Shown here one piece after another: positions 1-5,334 of a DNA stretch of 5,356 nucleotides. The stretch is from NCBI GenBank assembly GCA_964612995.1, contig CAZTGE010000212.1:1-5356 (forward strand). Direction: 5' to 3'. A program made the translations under genes and the position numbers. The DNA comes from SLQH01 sp964612995. Its GTDB lineage: Bacteria; Planctomycetota; UBA11346. The notes below the pieces were generated by a model, which saw nothing but the letters and a program-made list of their open reading frames with translations, did no database searches and had not been told where the DNA came from. Position 1 is the stretch's first letter. Each line of letters starts with the position of its first letter.

Positions 1-52
1 CCCGGCTCTCTTTGGTGCTTGGGTCGTAGTGACGCAGGTGGAGGCGAGGCAT
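1..52 (-). CDS. Possible 5' end of a transposase gene (partial)
   Basis: On the minus strand an ATG at 52-50 opens a frame that reaches the left edge without a stop: MPRLHLRHYDPSTKESR. It starts 31 bases inside the element terminus, a usual place for a transposase start. A weak purine stretch (GAGAG) precedes the ATG. The related copy at 1838-1889 keeps 16 of these 17 residues before being truncated, so the frame is conserved between copies. I do not recognise the peptide as a particular transposase family, and 17 codons are too few to prove coding. The alternative is that the frame is a chance product of conserved end sequence. Confidence 0.3.
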   Translation of the reverse strand, partial: MPRLHLRHYDPSTKESR

Positions 53-83
53 GGCTCTCATTTGCGAGCTTTGACTGGCCCTG
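1..83 (-). mobile_element. Terminal part of an insertion sequence or MITE, cut by the window edge
   Basis: These 83 bases align without gaps to 1838-1920, the right part of the complete 163-bp element further on, with 5 mismatches. The element's terminal inverted repeat lies at 64-83 (GCGAGCTTTGACTGGCCCTG), so its boundary is 83/84 and the rest lies left of the window. Reading inward from that end (minus strand), an ATG occurs 31 bases in and opens a frame to the edge. This may therefore be the end of a full insertion sequence rather than another miniature copy, and the window does not show enough to decide. If the 9-bp duplication seen at the other copy is general, the target duplicate here would be CTTGCGCGG (84-92), with its partner outside the window. 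Confidence 0.75.
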
Positions 84-173
84 CTTGCGCGGTCCCGCTC
101 AGCTTGACCGGGTCCGGCGCGGCGTAGGCTGTCGCGCTGAGCGTCAGCGGGGCCGCGGTCGAGCGATCGCGCC

Positions 174-182
174 GAGAGGAGG
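174..182 (+). promoter_or_regulatory. Strong ribosome binding site of the 133-aa protein
   Basis: GAGAGGAGG lies 3 bases before the ATG at 186. The purine-rich match to the 16S anti-Shine-Dalgarno sequence fixes this start and supports the frame as a real gene, in preference to the overlapping frames on either strand. Confidence 0.75.
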
Positions 183-185
183 CCG

Positions 186-587
186 ATGACCGGCGGCAAG
201 AAGATCATCGTTCCGGGTACCGACAACCCGGGCAGCCTCGGCAAGCTGCTCGAGGCCTTCGCCGAGGTCCAGCGCGTGGCGACGGTGATCGTCCGCCGTG
301 GCGAGCGTTTCCTGCTCAAGGTGGTCGAGGTGCGCAAAGAACTGCTGGTCGGCGAGGTGCGCTGCCTCAACTGGTCGCCGGACACCAGCCGACGCATTTA
401 CGAGAATTTCACGAAAGACCGCTTCACCGGCGAGTCGCGGCGCGAGGTCCTGTTGGCCGATGCGATCGCGGAGTTCGGCGGCGAGGCGCATCGCTATCGT
501 GTCTACATCCCGCTCGACGAGATCATCTCGGTCTACGAGGACATGGACGACCGCTTCGACGAGACGCCCTTCCTGCCCCTGCCCTGA
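186..587 (+). CDS. Hypothetical protein, 133 aa, function unknown
   Basis: I do not recognise this protein. The ATG at 186 has a very good ribosome binding site just upstream. There is no signal peptide or membrane segment, so a cytoplasmic protein is likely. The N-terminus (MTGGKKIIVPGTDNPGSLGKL) is basic. Residues 30-60 alternate hydrophobic and charged residues (VATVIVRRGERFLLKVVEVRKELLVGEV) in a way that suggests several beta strands. The C-terminal part (about 105-133) is strongly acidic and ends in Pro/Leu (FLPLP). Residues 63-85, with an Asn-Trp, a Tyr-Glu-Asn-Phe and a Thr-Gly-Glu, look like the most constrained part and would be the best search probe. The gene stands alone and is convergent with the isomerase gene, with only 15 bp between the stops, so the context gives no function. 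The third-position GC bias and SD site make it a real gene despite the lack of a name. Confidence 0.8.
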   Translation: MTGGKKIIVPGTDNPGSLGKLLEAFAEVQRVATVIVRRGERFLLKVVEVRKELLVGEVRCLNWSPDTSRRIYENFTKDRFTGESRREVLLADAIAEFGGEAHRYRVYIPLDEIISVYEDMDDRFDETPFLPLP

Positions 588-602
588 GCGTCTCCAGACG
601 GT

Positions 603-1643
603 TCAGCCCTCGGCGCCGCCGGGAACCGAGAAGCCGCGGTCGACCAGGTCCTGGAGGTCGATCAGCCCGAGGGCCTGACCGTCGGCGTCGACCACCGGTA
701 TCTCGTTGATGTGGCATCGGGCGCAGAGTGCCAGCGCGCGTTCGAGCAGATCGCCGACGCCGACGCTGGTGCAAGGCACGCTCGCCAGCTCGTGTACCGG
801 GCTCAGCAGCACGGCTCCCGGATCGTCTGCCGCATCGAGGCTCCGGCGCAGGTCGCCATCGGTGAAGATGCCATGGAGCCGCCCGGTGGCGTCGACCAGC
901 AGCGCGCTCCCGCTGCGCGAGGCGGTGATGCGCTGCAGCGCGCGGCGTACCGGCTCGTCGGGCTGGACCCGGGCCACCCGGTCGCCACGGCGCATGACCT
1001 CGCCGCAGGTCATCAGCCGGCGGCCCAGTTCGCCGCCGGGGTGGAAGCGGGCGTACTGCTCGGGCGTGAAGGCGCGCATCTGTTGTACGCACAGGGCCAG
1101 GGCGTCGCCGAGGGCGAGCATCACCGTGGTACTGGTGGAGGGGGCCAGGCCGAGGGGGCAGGCCTCAGTGGTCGCGCCGATCGCGATGGCGGTATCGGCA
1201 TGGGCGGCCAGCGGCGAGTCGCCATCGCCGACCAGGGCGATGATCGCGACGCCGACGCGGCGCAGGCTCGGCAGTAGCACCAGGAGCTCTTCGCTGCGCC
1301 CCGAGTTGCTCAGCGCGAGCACCACGTCCTCTTCGCGCAGCAAGCCCAAGTCGCCGTGGCGCGCCTCTGTCGGATGGAGGAAGTGCGACGGGGTGCCGGT
1401 CGAGGCGAAGGTGGCGCTGAGTTTGCGCCCGACCAGCCCCATCTTGCCGACTCCGCTGACCATCAGCCGACCTCGCTGTTCGGGGCCGCAGGCGGCGTGG
1501 ATCCGGCGCACGGCGGCAGCGAGCGCATCCGACTGCCGGGTCAGCCCGGCGCAGAGGGTGCCGATGGCCGTGGCCTCGGTGTCGAGCACCTGACGCAGGT
1601 TGGCGAGGATGGCAGCGTCGTCCATGCTGGTGCCGTGGCCCAT
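603..1643 (-). CDS. kdsD: Arabinose-5-phosphate isomerase, KdsD/KpsF type (SIS domain plus two CBS domains)
   Basis: This 346-aa protein probably interconverts ribulose 5-phosphate and arabinose 5-phosphate, the first step towards Kdo for lipopolysaccharide or capsule, in the cytoplasm. The SIS domain (about 15-205) has the family motifs in order: GVGKMG (64-69), a STGTP...HP.EA.HGDLG block (81-100), SNSG (112-115), ATTEACPLGLAPSTSTT (157-173) and HPGGELG (201-207). By alignment to E. coli KdsD the four key residues are present as Lys67, Glu119, Glu160 and His201. Two CBS domains follow (about 214-270 and 280-336), the first ending in the typical GIFTDGDLRR (258-267). Length is near the family norm. 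The ATG at 1643 is chosen for its SD site, over Met7. The residue after the P-loop-like Lys is Met68 where E. coli has Ser. The gene stands apart from the kdsC/lpt genes that often accompany kdsD, so a capsule-type KpsF or another sugar-phosphate isomerase role is possible. Confidence 0.9.
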   Translation of the reverse strand: MGHGTSMDDAAILANLRQVLDTEATAIGTLCAGLTRQSDALAAAVRRIHAACGPEQRGRLMVSGVGKMGLVGRKLSATFASTGTPSHFLHPTEARHGDLGLLREEDVVLALSNSGRSEELLVLLPSLRRVGVAIIALVGDGDSPLAAHADTAIAIGATTEACPLGLAPSTSTTVMLALGDALALCVQQMRAFTPEQYARFHPGGELGRRLMTCGEVMRRGDRVARVQPDEPVRRALQRITASRSGSALLVDATGRLHGIFTDGDLRRSLDAADDPGAVLLSPVHELASVPCTSVGVGDLLERALALCARCHINEIPVVDADGQALGLIDLQDLVDRGFSVPGGAEG

Positions 1644-1647
1644 GGGT

Positions 1648-1654
1648 CCCCTCC
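1648..1654 (-). promoter_or_regulatory. Ribosome binding site of the isomerase gene
   Basis: On the minus strand GGAGGGG ends 4 bases before the ATG at 1643. This strong Shine-Dalgarno match decides for the 346-aa form over the internal Met at residue 7. Confidence 0.65.
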
Positions 1655-1748
1655 GGTGGCTTCGTTGCCCGGGTGGCAGGTGCCGGCGCAGTCGGCGCTG
1701 CGCAGCGTATCCCTAGCACGATGCGCGCCGGCGGGAACGGAATCCCGG

Positions 1749-1757
1749 CCTGGAGCC
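1749..1757. repeat. Target-site duplication, left copy
   Basis: CCTGGAGCC directly abuts the left end of the 163-bp inverted-repeat element and is repeated exactly at 1921-1929, directly abutting its right end. A perfect 9-bp duplication at exactly both boundaries marks a transposition event. Confidence 0.8.
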
Positions 1758-1920
1758 CAGGGCGGCTCAAAGCTCGCCCTGGGAGCGCCGATCACCAGGG
1801 CGGCATGCCTTGCCTCGCCTCCACCTGCGTCAAACCGCCCGGCTCTCTTTGGTGCTTGGGCCGTAGTGACGCAGGTGGAGGCGAGGCATGGCCCTCATGT
1901 GCGAGCTTTGAGTCGCCCTG
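1758..1920. mobile_element. Miniature inverted-repeat transposable element (MITE-like), 163 bp, complete
   Basis: The element has 20-bp terminal inverted repeats, 1758-1777 (CAGGGCGGCTCAAAGCTCGC) and 1901-1920, with one mismatch. It also has a perfect 22-bp inner inverted repeat, 1811-1832 against 1867-1888, around a 34-base centre, so the whole element can fold back on itself. The left arm is longer than the right. It carries an extra segment with its own 7-bp hairpin (1776-1782 with 1795-1801) and a second copy of the terminal CAGGGCGGC (1796-1804). A perfect 9-bp direct repeat flanks the element. It has no room for a transposase and must be mobilised in trans, presumably by a parent insertion sequence sharing these ends; 1-83 is a related copy. 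CAGGG ends with roughly 8-10 bp duplications recall ISAs1-family elements, but I cannot confirm that. It sits 115 bp upstream of the isomerase start and downstream of the kinase gene. Confidence 0.85.
1830..1889 (-). pseudogene. Truncated remnant of the element's leftward reading frame
   Basis: Inside the miniature element, on the minus strand, an ATG at 1889 opens MPRLHLRHYGPSTKESRAV and then a stop at 1832-1830. The first 17 residues match the frame at the left edge of the window except Asp10 to Gly. The stop falls exactly where the inverted left arm begins, as expected if the miniature element arose by an internal deletion/inversion that kept only the 5' end of a transposase gene. If the left-edge frame is not coding, this is simply non-coding end sequence. 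Confidence 0.3.
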
Positions 1921-1929
1921 CCTGGAGCC
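1921..1929. repeat. Target-site duplication, right copy
   Basis: CCTGGAGCC, identical to 1749-1757 and immediately adjacent to the right terminal inverted repeat. See the element at 1758-1920. Confidence 0.8.
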
Positions 1930-2011
1930 GAGGCCTCACCCCTCAAGGCGGCCCCCATCGCGGCCCGGCGGTCCGGCGATGGCTGCGCGCGACTCGAGCG
2001 CCGCTCGTGCC

Positions 2012-2917
2012 TCAGCGCCGCGCGGTGCTGGAGAGGACGCTCTCGGTGCGCCGACGGAAGGCGTAACTGTGCTCCGGTGCCCGATGCTCATCGAGGATGC
2101 GGCCGAGGACGTGGCGCACCCGGGTTGCGTCGGGAGGGCGGCTGTCTGGCGATTTGGCCAGCAGCGCGTCGAGCAGTTCGAGCAGGGGCCCCGGGCAGCC
2201 ATCGAAGGTGGCGTTGGGGAAGGCCGGCCGCTGGGCGAGTACCGCCTCCATCACCGCGTAGGGATCCGTGGCGCAGAAGGGCGGCTGGCCGGCGATCAGA
2301 TGGTAGAGGGTGACGCCGAGGGCGTAGAGGTCGGTGCGTTCGTCGACCGACTCCGGTGCGGCGATCTGTTCTGGGGCCATGTAGGCCGGGGTGCCAAGCG
2401 CCGCGGCGCCTCCGGCATGCATGCCGGTGATCGGTTCGCCATCGATGCGCTTGGCCAGACCGAGATCCATCACCGTCACCGCGCCATCGCGGGTGGCGAA
2501 GATGTTGGCCGGCTTGATGTCACGATGGATCACCCGTTGCACGTGCAGATCGTGCAGGCCGTGTGCCGCGCGCCGCGCCAGCGCCGCGGCCTGCGGCCAG
2601 CCCAGCCGACCCTTGACCGCGAGGATCTCGCTCAGCGGATAGCCACGCAGCAGGTCGCAGATCATGTAGGGCAGCCCGTCGACCGAACCGGTGGCGTGGA
2701 TCGCGATCACATGCGGCGAGCGGATGCTGGCGCCGAGTTCGGCTTCACGGTGGAAGCGGGCCAGGCGTTCAGGCTGTCCGTCCGGTGCGGGTTTGAATAT
2801 CTTGGCCGCGACCGCGTCGCCGGTGCGGCGGTGTTCGGCGCGGAACACCCAGCTGGTGGCGCCCTCGCCAAGCGGCTCGAGCAGGAGATAGGATCCGAGG
2901 CTGCGGCGCGTGGGCAT
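2012..2917 (-). CDS. Soluble bacterial (Hanks-type) serine/threonine protein kinase, 301 aa
   Basis: The protein is essentially one complete kinase domain, predicted cytoplasmic. Motifs are in the canonical order: glycine loop LGEGATSWVF (16-25) with Val24, catalytic Lys39 in VAAK, helix-C Glu58, catalytic loop HRDIKPAN (131-138) with Asp133 and Asn138, the metal-binding Asp151 as DLG in place of DFG, activation-segment GTPAYMAPE (175-183), and the helix-F Asp196 followed by LYALG. All catalytic residues are present, so it should be active. No membrane segment or extracellular sensor (PASTA, WD40 or similar) follows the domain, which distinguishes it from many bacterial Ser/Thr kinases. The ATG at 2917 gives a start directly before the domain. 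The frame stays open a further 127 codons upstream, but that part is antisense to the promoter region and sigma gene and is not kinase-like. The gene is divergent from the ECF sigma operon, which suggests that sigma or its partner is a substrate; this is inference. Confidence 0.92.
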   Translation of the reverse strand: MPTRRSLGSYLLLEPLGEGATSWVFRAEHRRTGDAVAAKIFKPAPDGQPERLARFHREAELGASIRSPHVIAIHATGSVDGLPYMICDLLRGYPLSEILAVKGRLGWPQAAALARRAAHGLHDLHVQRVIHRDIKPANIFATRDGAVTVMDLGLAKRIDGEPITGMHAGGAAALGTPAYMAPEQIAAPESVDERTDLYALGVTLYHLIAGQPPFCATDPYAVMEAVLAQRPAFPNATFDGCPGPLLELLDALLAKSPDSRPPDATRVRHVLGRILDEHRAPEHSYAFRRRTESVLSSTARR

Positions 2918-2960
2918 GGTCCTACCAGTATGCGATCGGGGCGGTGGCGGGCAACTGCGG

Positions 2961-2979
2961 TCCCGGCATCTGGCCGGGA
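2961..2979. repeat. Inverted repeat in the kinase/sigma divergent intergenic region
   Basis: TCCCGGC (2961-2967) and GCCGGGA (2973-2979) form a perfect 7-bp stem around a 5-base loop, ATCTG. No T-run follows on either strand, so it is not a standard intrinsic terminator. Lying 44 bp before the kinase start, it could be a hairpin in the kinase leader transcript or an operator-like dyad. Chance is also possible at this GC content. Confidence 0.35.
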
Positions 2980-3011
2980 GGGGGCACTCCGGCTCAAGTC
3001 GCACACCGAAC

Positions 3012-3040
3012 TGGACTTGCATGCGAACCGGAAATATCAT
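3012..3040 (+). promoter_or_regulatory. Candidate housekeeping-type promoter of the sigma/FecR operon
   Basis: TGGACT (3012-3017, 4 of 6 to TTGACA) and TATCAT (3035-3040, 5 of 6 to TATAAT) are separated by exactly 17 bases. They lie in the most AT-rich part of the 190-bp divergent region and would give a leader of about 60 bases before the ATG at 3108. No clear ECF-type GAAC...CGTC promoter was found, so autoregulation of the sigma factor is not visible. Confidence 0.4.
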
Positions 3041-3097
3041 CGCCCAAATCGACGAATAGAGGGTGGCCGGTTGGCGTAGCGCCGCGAGCCGGGGCCT

Positions 3098-3103
3098 GGG
3101 GAG
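3098..3103 (+). promoter_or_regulatory. Ribosome binding site deciding the sigma factor start
   Basis: GGGGAG lies 4 bases before the ATG at 3108. It favours this start over the in-frame GTG at 3063, whose extra 15 residues (MAGWRSAASRGLGSA) match nothing in sigma factors. Confidence 0.55.
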
Positions 3104-3107
3104 CGCG

Positions 3108-3683
3108 ATGGACGAGGACAACGGAGCCGGAGCCGAGCCCGACGCGCTCGACCAGCTGGTGCAGGCAGTGCGCGCCGGCGAACACGGAGCCTTCCGGCAG
3201 ATCGTGTTCGCGGTCCAGGGCGATCTGCGTTTGTTCATCGCCTGGCGGCTCGGTGTCGCGAGCGAGGTCGAGGACGTGCTGCAGGAGACGCTGCTCACCG
3301 CCTACAACCGGCTGGAGACCTATCGCTGCTGCGGGACCTTCCGCGCCTGGTTGCGCGGCATCGCCCGCAATCACATCCGTCAGACCCAGCGTGAGCGTCG
3401 GCGACTGGCGCAGCACCACCGCGCCGATCTCGATTCGTTGGTCGACGCCGCCGCGGAGGGCGACGACGAACGTCACACGGCGGAGCTCCAGCGCTTGCGC
3501 CTGTGTCTCGAATCGCTCAACAGCCGTGCGCGGCGGCTGATCGAGCTGCGATACCTGCGCCAGCTGAGTCTGGGCGAGGTGGCTCAGCACGCGCGCCAGC
3601 CCAAGGCACGGTTGAGCGTGCGGCTGCACCGGATCCGACGTTCGCTGCTCGAGTGCATGCAGCAGGCGGGGGCCGAAGCATGA
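3108..3683 (+). CDS. ECF-type RNA polymerase sigma factor, 191 aa
   Basis: The protein directs RNA polymerase to an alternative promoter set. Region 2 spans about residues 15-98. Its polymerase-binding part holds EVEDVLQETLLTAY (53-66), and the promoter-melting/-10 part is YRCCGTFRAWLRGIARNHIR (72-91). An acidic linker (108-122) leads to region 4 (about 128-181): LESLNSRARRLIELRYLRQLS, then the helix-turn-helix ending SVRLHRIRRSLLECM. Regions 1.1, 1.2 and 3 are absent, as in group 4 (ECF) factors. It resembles the sigma factors with an RLHRIRR-L-ECL ending that are common in Planctomycetes and in gammaproteobacteria with FecR partners. The stop overlaps the start of the FecR-domain gene (ATGA at 3680-3683), implying translational coupling and a functional pair. 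The acidic residues of region 2.2 are present, unlike in the kinase-dependent ECF factors where they are replaced. Cys74-Cys75 is an unusual pair within region 2. Confidence 0.9.
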   Translation: MDEDNGAGAEPDALDQLVQAVRAGEHGAFRQIVFAVQGDLRLFIAWRLGVASEVEDVLQETLLTAYNRLETYRCCGTFRAWLRGIARNHIRQTQRERRRLAQHHRADLDSLVDAAAEGDDERHTAELQRLRLCLESLNSRARRLIELRYLRQLSLGEVAQHARQPKARLSVRLHRIRRSLLECMQQAGAEA

Positions 3684-5188
3684 GCGCGGGGCCATCCGAG
3701 GCGATCGAGGCCTATCTCGACGGCAGCATCGACGATGACGCCGCGGGCGAGCTGCTCGCCCAGTGCCGCGTCGACCCGGACCTCGCCGCGCAGTTGGCCG
3801 AGCACCGCGGGCTGGTCAGCGCCCTGCAGGCGAGCGATCGGGTTCAGGCCGAGCGTACCTGGCACAGTCTTGCGCACGCGCTGGCCCATTCCACGCCGAG
3901 CAAGCGCCAGCGCATCGCCGATGCGGTCGAACAGCGCCTCCCGCGCGCACGCCGAGGCTCACGTGTGCTGCGGGGTCGGTGGTTGGTCGCGGTGGTGGCC
4001 GCGGCGGTGATCGCGCTCGCGCTGTCGCCATTCGCACTGCGTGACGCCAGCGGACCGGGCCCCGATGCCGGTCCTGCCCTGCCCGGCCTGGTCGAGGGTT
4101 CGGTCTGGCTCGAACGCGATGGCGAGCGTCTCGCACGCGCGGACTGGGGCGCGTTGCGGCCGGGTGACCGCTTGCGTGTGGCCGACGCCGCGCGGCTGGT
4201 GCTGCCGGTCGATGAGCTGACCCAGCTCGACCTGAGCGGCCCGGCGGACCTGCGCATCGGCGGTGTCGCGCCGCAGCGGCGCTGGCGGCTCGAACACGGC
4301 CGGCTGCAGCTGTACTTCCGACCGCAACATGCGCCTGAGGAGCACCTGCTGATCGCCACGCCGCATGCGCGCTACCGTCTGGTCGGCACCTGCCTCCAGA
4401 TCGTCGCCGGTTCCGAGCGCAGCGATCTCCAGGTGGTCTCGGGTGAGATCGATCTCGAGAGTCCGGGGGTCCCGACCACCACTGTCGGACCGGGAGTGCT
4501 GGTCCACAGCTGGGCCGGGCGCACGGATGCCAGCCCGGCCATCGGCAGCGCCAGGGTGGCGGATGGCCAGGTACGGTTCTTCCCCGCCGCGGCCGCGCGG
4601 TACGCCGCGGGCGATTTCCTTATTCCGGAAGGTCTTCCGTCCGGTCACCAGTTGTGGCAGGTGCAACCGGACGCGGCACACGATCCGCAATTCTATCCCC
4701 AACGCACGGCTGCCGCCCGTCCGCTCGCGACGCCTTCCGGTGCGATCGAGTTCGTCAATCCGGCGGCTGAGCAGCGCTTCGCCGAGTTGGCGACCGGCAG
4801 CTGCCCCCTGGGCGCCTTCGCCATCACCTATCGCGCACGGGTCCAATGGCTCGGTGGTCCGCCGGTGGTCGCCAACGAGGCCCCCGGCGGCTTCCACCCC
4901 GCCGAGCTGCTTGTTCCTTCGCTGCGGATCGATGCCCAACCCGCCGTACCGCCGGGCAGCCGGGCGTTCAGCGAGCCGATGCTCCACCGTCTGGGCTACC
5001 TCCACGTCGGCTACGATTACGCCACCCGGGAGCCGGTCTACGAGGTGCTGGTCGAGGTGGGGGGGCGTGCGGTCGGCCGCGGTTTCGCCCGCGGCCAGCC
5101 AGCGCGCCTGCACATCGCCCTGGCCCACGCGCGATTGCAGGTGGACTCGGTCGCGATCGAGACGCTGGACGTGCCGACCGTGCGTTGA
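3680..5188 (+). CDS. FecR-domain transmembrane protein with anti-sigma-like N-terminus, 502 aa
   Basis: This is a probable membrane regulator of the sigma factor encoded just upstream. The first ~50 residues (AYLDGSIDDDAAGELLAQCRVDPDLAAQL) have the 'YLDG...DP.L...L' pattern seen at the cytoplasmic N-terminus of FecR-like anti-sigma factors. A basic stretch (88-100) precedes one membrane helix at about 101-120 (WLVAVVAAAVIALALSPFAL), which predicts a cytoplasmic N-terminus and a periplasmic remainder. A FecR domain follows (about 136-262), with LVEGSVWLERDG, GDRLRVADAARLVL, LEHGRLQLYF, IATPHARYRLVGTCLQI and LQVVSGEIDLES. Residues from about 310 to 498 form a further domain, rich in predicted beta strands, that I cannot assign; a lectin-like or carbohydrate-binding fold is one guess. 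Periplasmic Cys238 and Cys375 could form a disulfide. The ATG at 3680 is fixed by the ATGA overlap and the N-terminal motif, although the upstream SD is only a G-run. No TonB receptor gene follows within the window. Confidence 0.85.
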   Translation: MSAGPSEAIEAYLDGSIDDDAAGELLAQCRVDPDLAAQLAEHRGLVSALQASDRVQAERTWHSLAHALAHSTPSKRQRIADAVEQRLPRARRGSRVLRGRWLVAVVAAAVIALALSPFALRDASGPGPDAGPALPGLVEGSVWLERDGERLARADWGALRPGDRLRVADAARLVLPVDELTQLDLSGPADLRIGGVAPQRRWRLEHGRLQLYFRPQHAPEEHLLIATPHARYRLVGTCLQIVAGSERSDLQVVSGEIDLESPGVPTTTVGPGVLVHSWAGRTDASPAIGSARVADGQVRFFPAAAARYAAGDFLIPEGLPSGHQLWQVQPDAAHDPQFYPQRTAAARPLATPSGAIEFVNPAAEQRFAELATGSCPLGAFAITYRARVQWLGGPPVVANEAPGGFHPAELLVPSLRIDAQPAVPPGSRAFSEPMLHRLGYLHVGYDYATREPVYEVLVEVGGRAVGRGFARGQPARLHIALAHARLQVDSVAIETLDVPTVR

Positions 5189-5194
5189 ATGCGG

Positions 5195-5207
5195 ACCCGC
5201 TGCGGGT
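5195..5207. repeat. Small hairpin just after the FecR-protein stop codon
   Basis: ACCCG (5195-5199) pairs with CGGGT (5203-5207) around CTG, 6 bases after the stop. There is no T-run, so its use as a terminator is doubtful; it is the only compact dyad seen at the operon end. Confidence 0.2.
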
Positions 5208-5334
5208 GCGACAGCAACGCGGCGTACGCAGGCGGCATCGCGGCCGGTCAGACGGCGCACCTGCTGCTGCCGATCGGGGTCGGGTATCCAAGTCGTAACT
5301 ACTCAGACCTTCCTGAAGTTCTTTCTACAATTAC

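Noticed and set aside
104..130. Promoter for the 133-aa protein (TTGACC ... TAGGCT)
   Set aside because: The -35 match is good but the spacing is 15 bases and the -10 matches only 3 of 6, which is expected by chance.
588..602. Bidirectional terminator between the convergent genes (CGTCT..AGACG)
   Set aside because: The 5-bp stem has only a 2-base gap and no T-run on either strand, so it is too weak to call.
1758..1920. Rho-independent terminator or CRISPR-like repeat
   Set aside because: The palindromic structure is explained better by terminal inverted repeats with a 9-bp target duplication. There is no T-run and no regular repeat-spacer pattern.
1995..2007. Terminator after the kinase gene (CGAGC GCC GCTCG)
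   Set aside because: Short stem without a T-run; such dyads are frequent in GC-rich DNA.
1673..3079. Long open frame of 468 codons on the plus strand
   Set aside because: It runs antisense through the whole kinase gene and across the miniature element, has no domain, and is an expected by-product of high GC content. The kinase on the other strand has every family motif.
2918..3298. N-terminal extension of the kinase by 127 residues
   Set aside because: The upstream frame covers the divergent promoter region and the sigma gene antisense, shows no kinase-like or membrane sequence, and would delay the glycine loop far beyond its usual position.
3503..3679. Extension of the FecR protein upstream inside the sigma gene
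   Set aside because: The added 59 residues are an out-of-frame reading of sigma region 4. The ATGA overlap and the YLDG-type N-terminus fix the start at 3680.
3959..5260. 433-codon minus-strand frame opposite the FecR gene
   Set aside because: Arg/Gly/Ala-rich shadow without any recognisable motif, lying opposite a well-supported gene.
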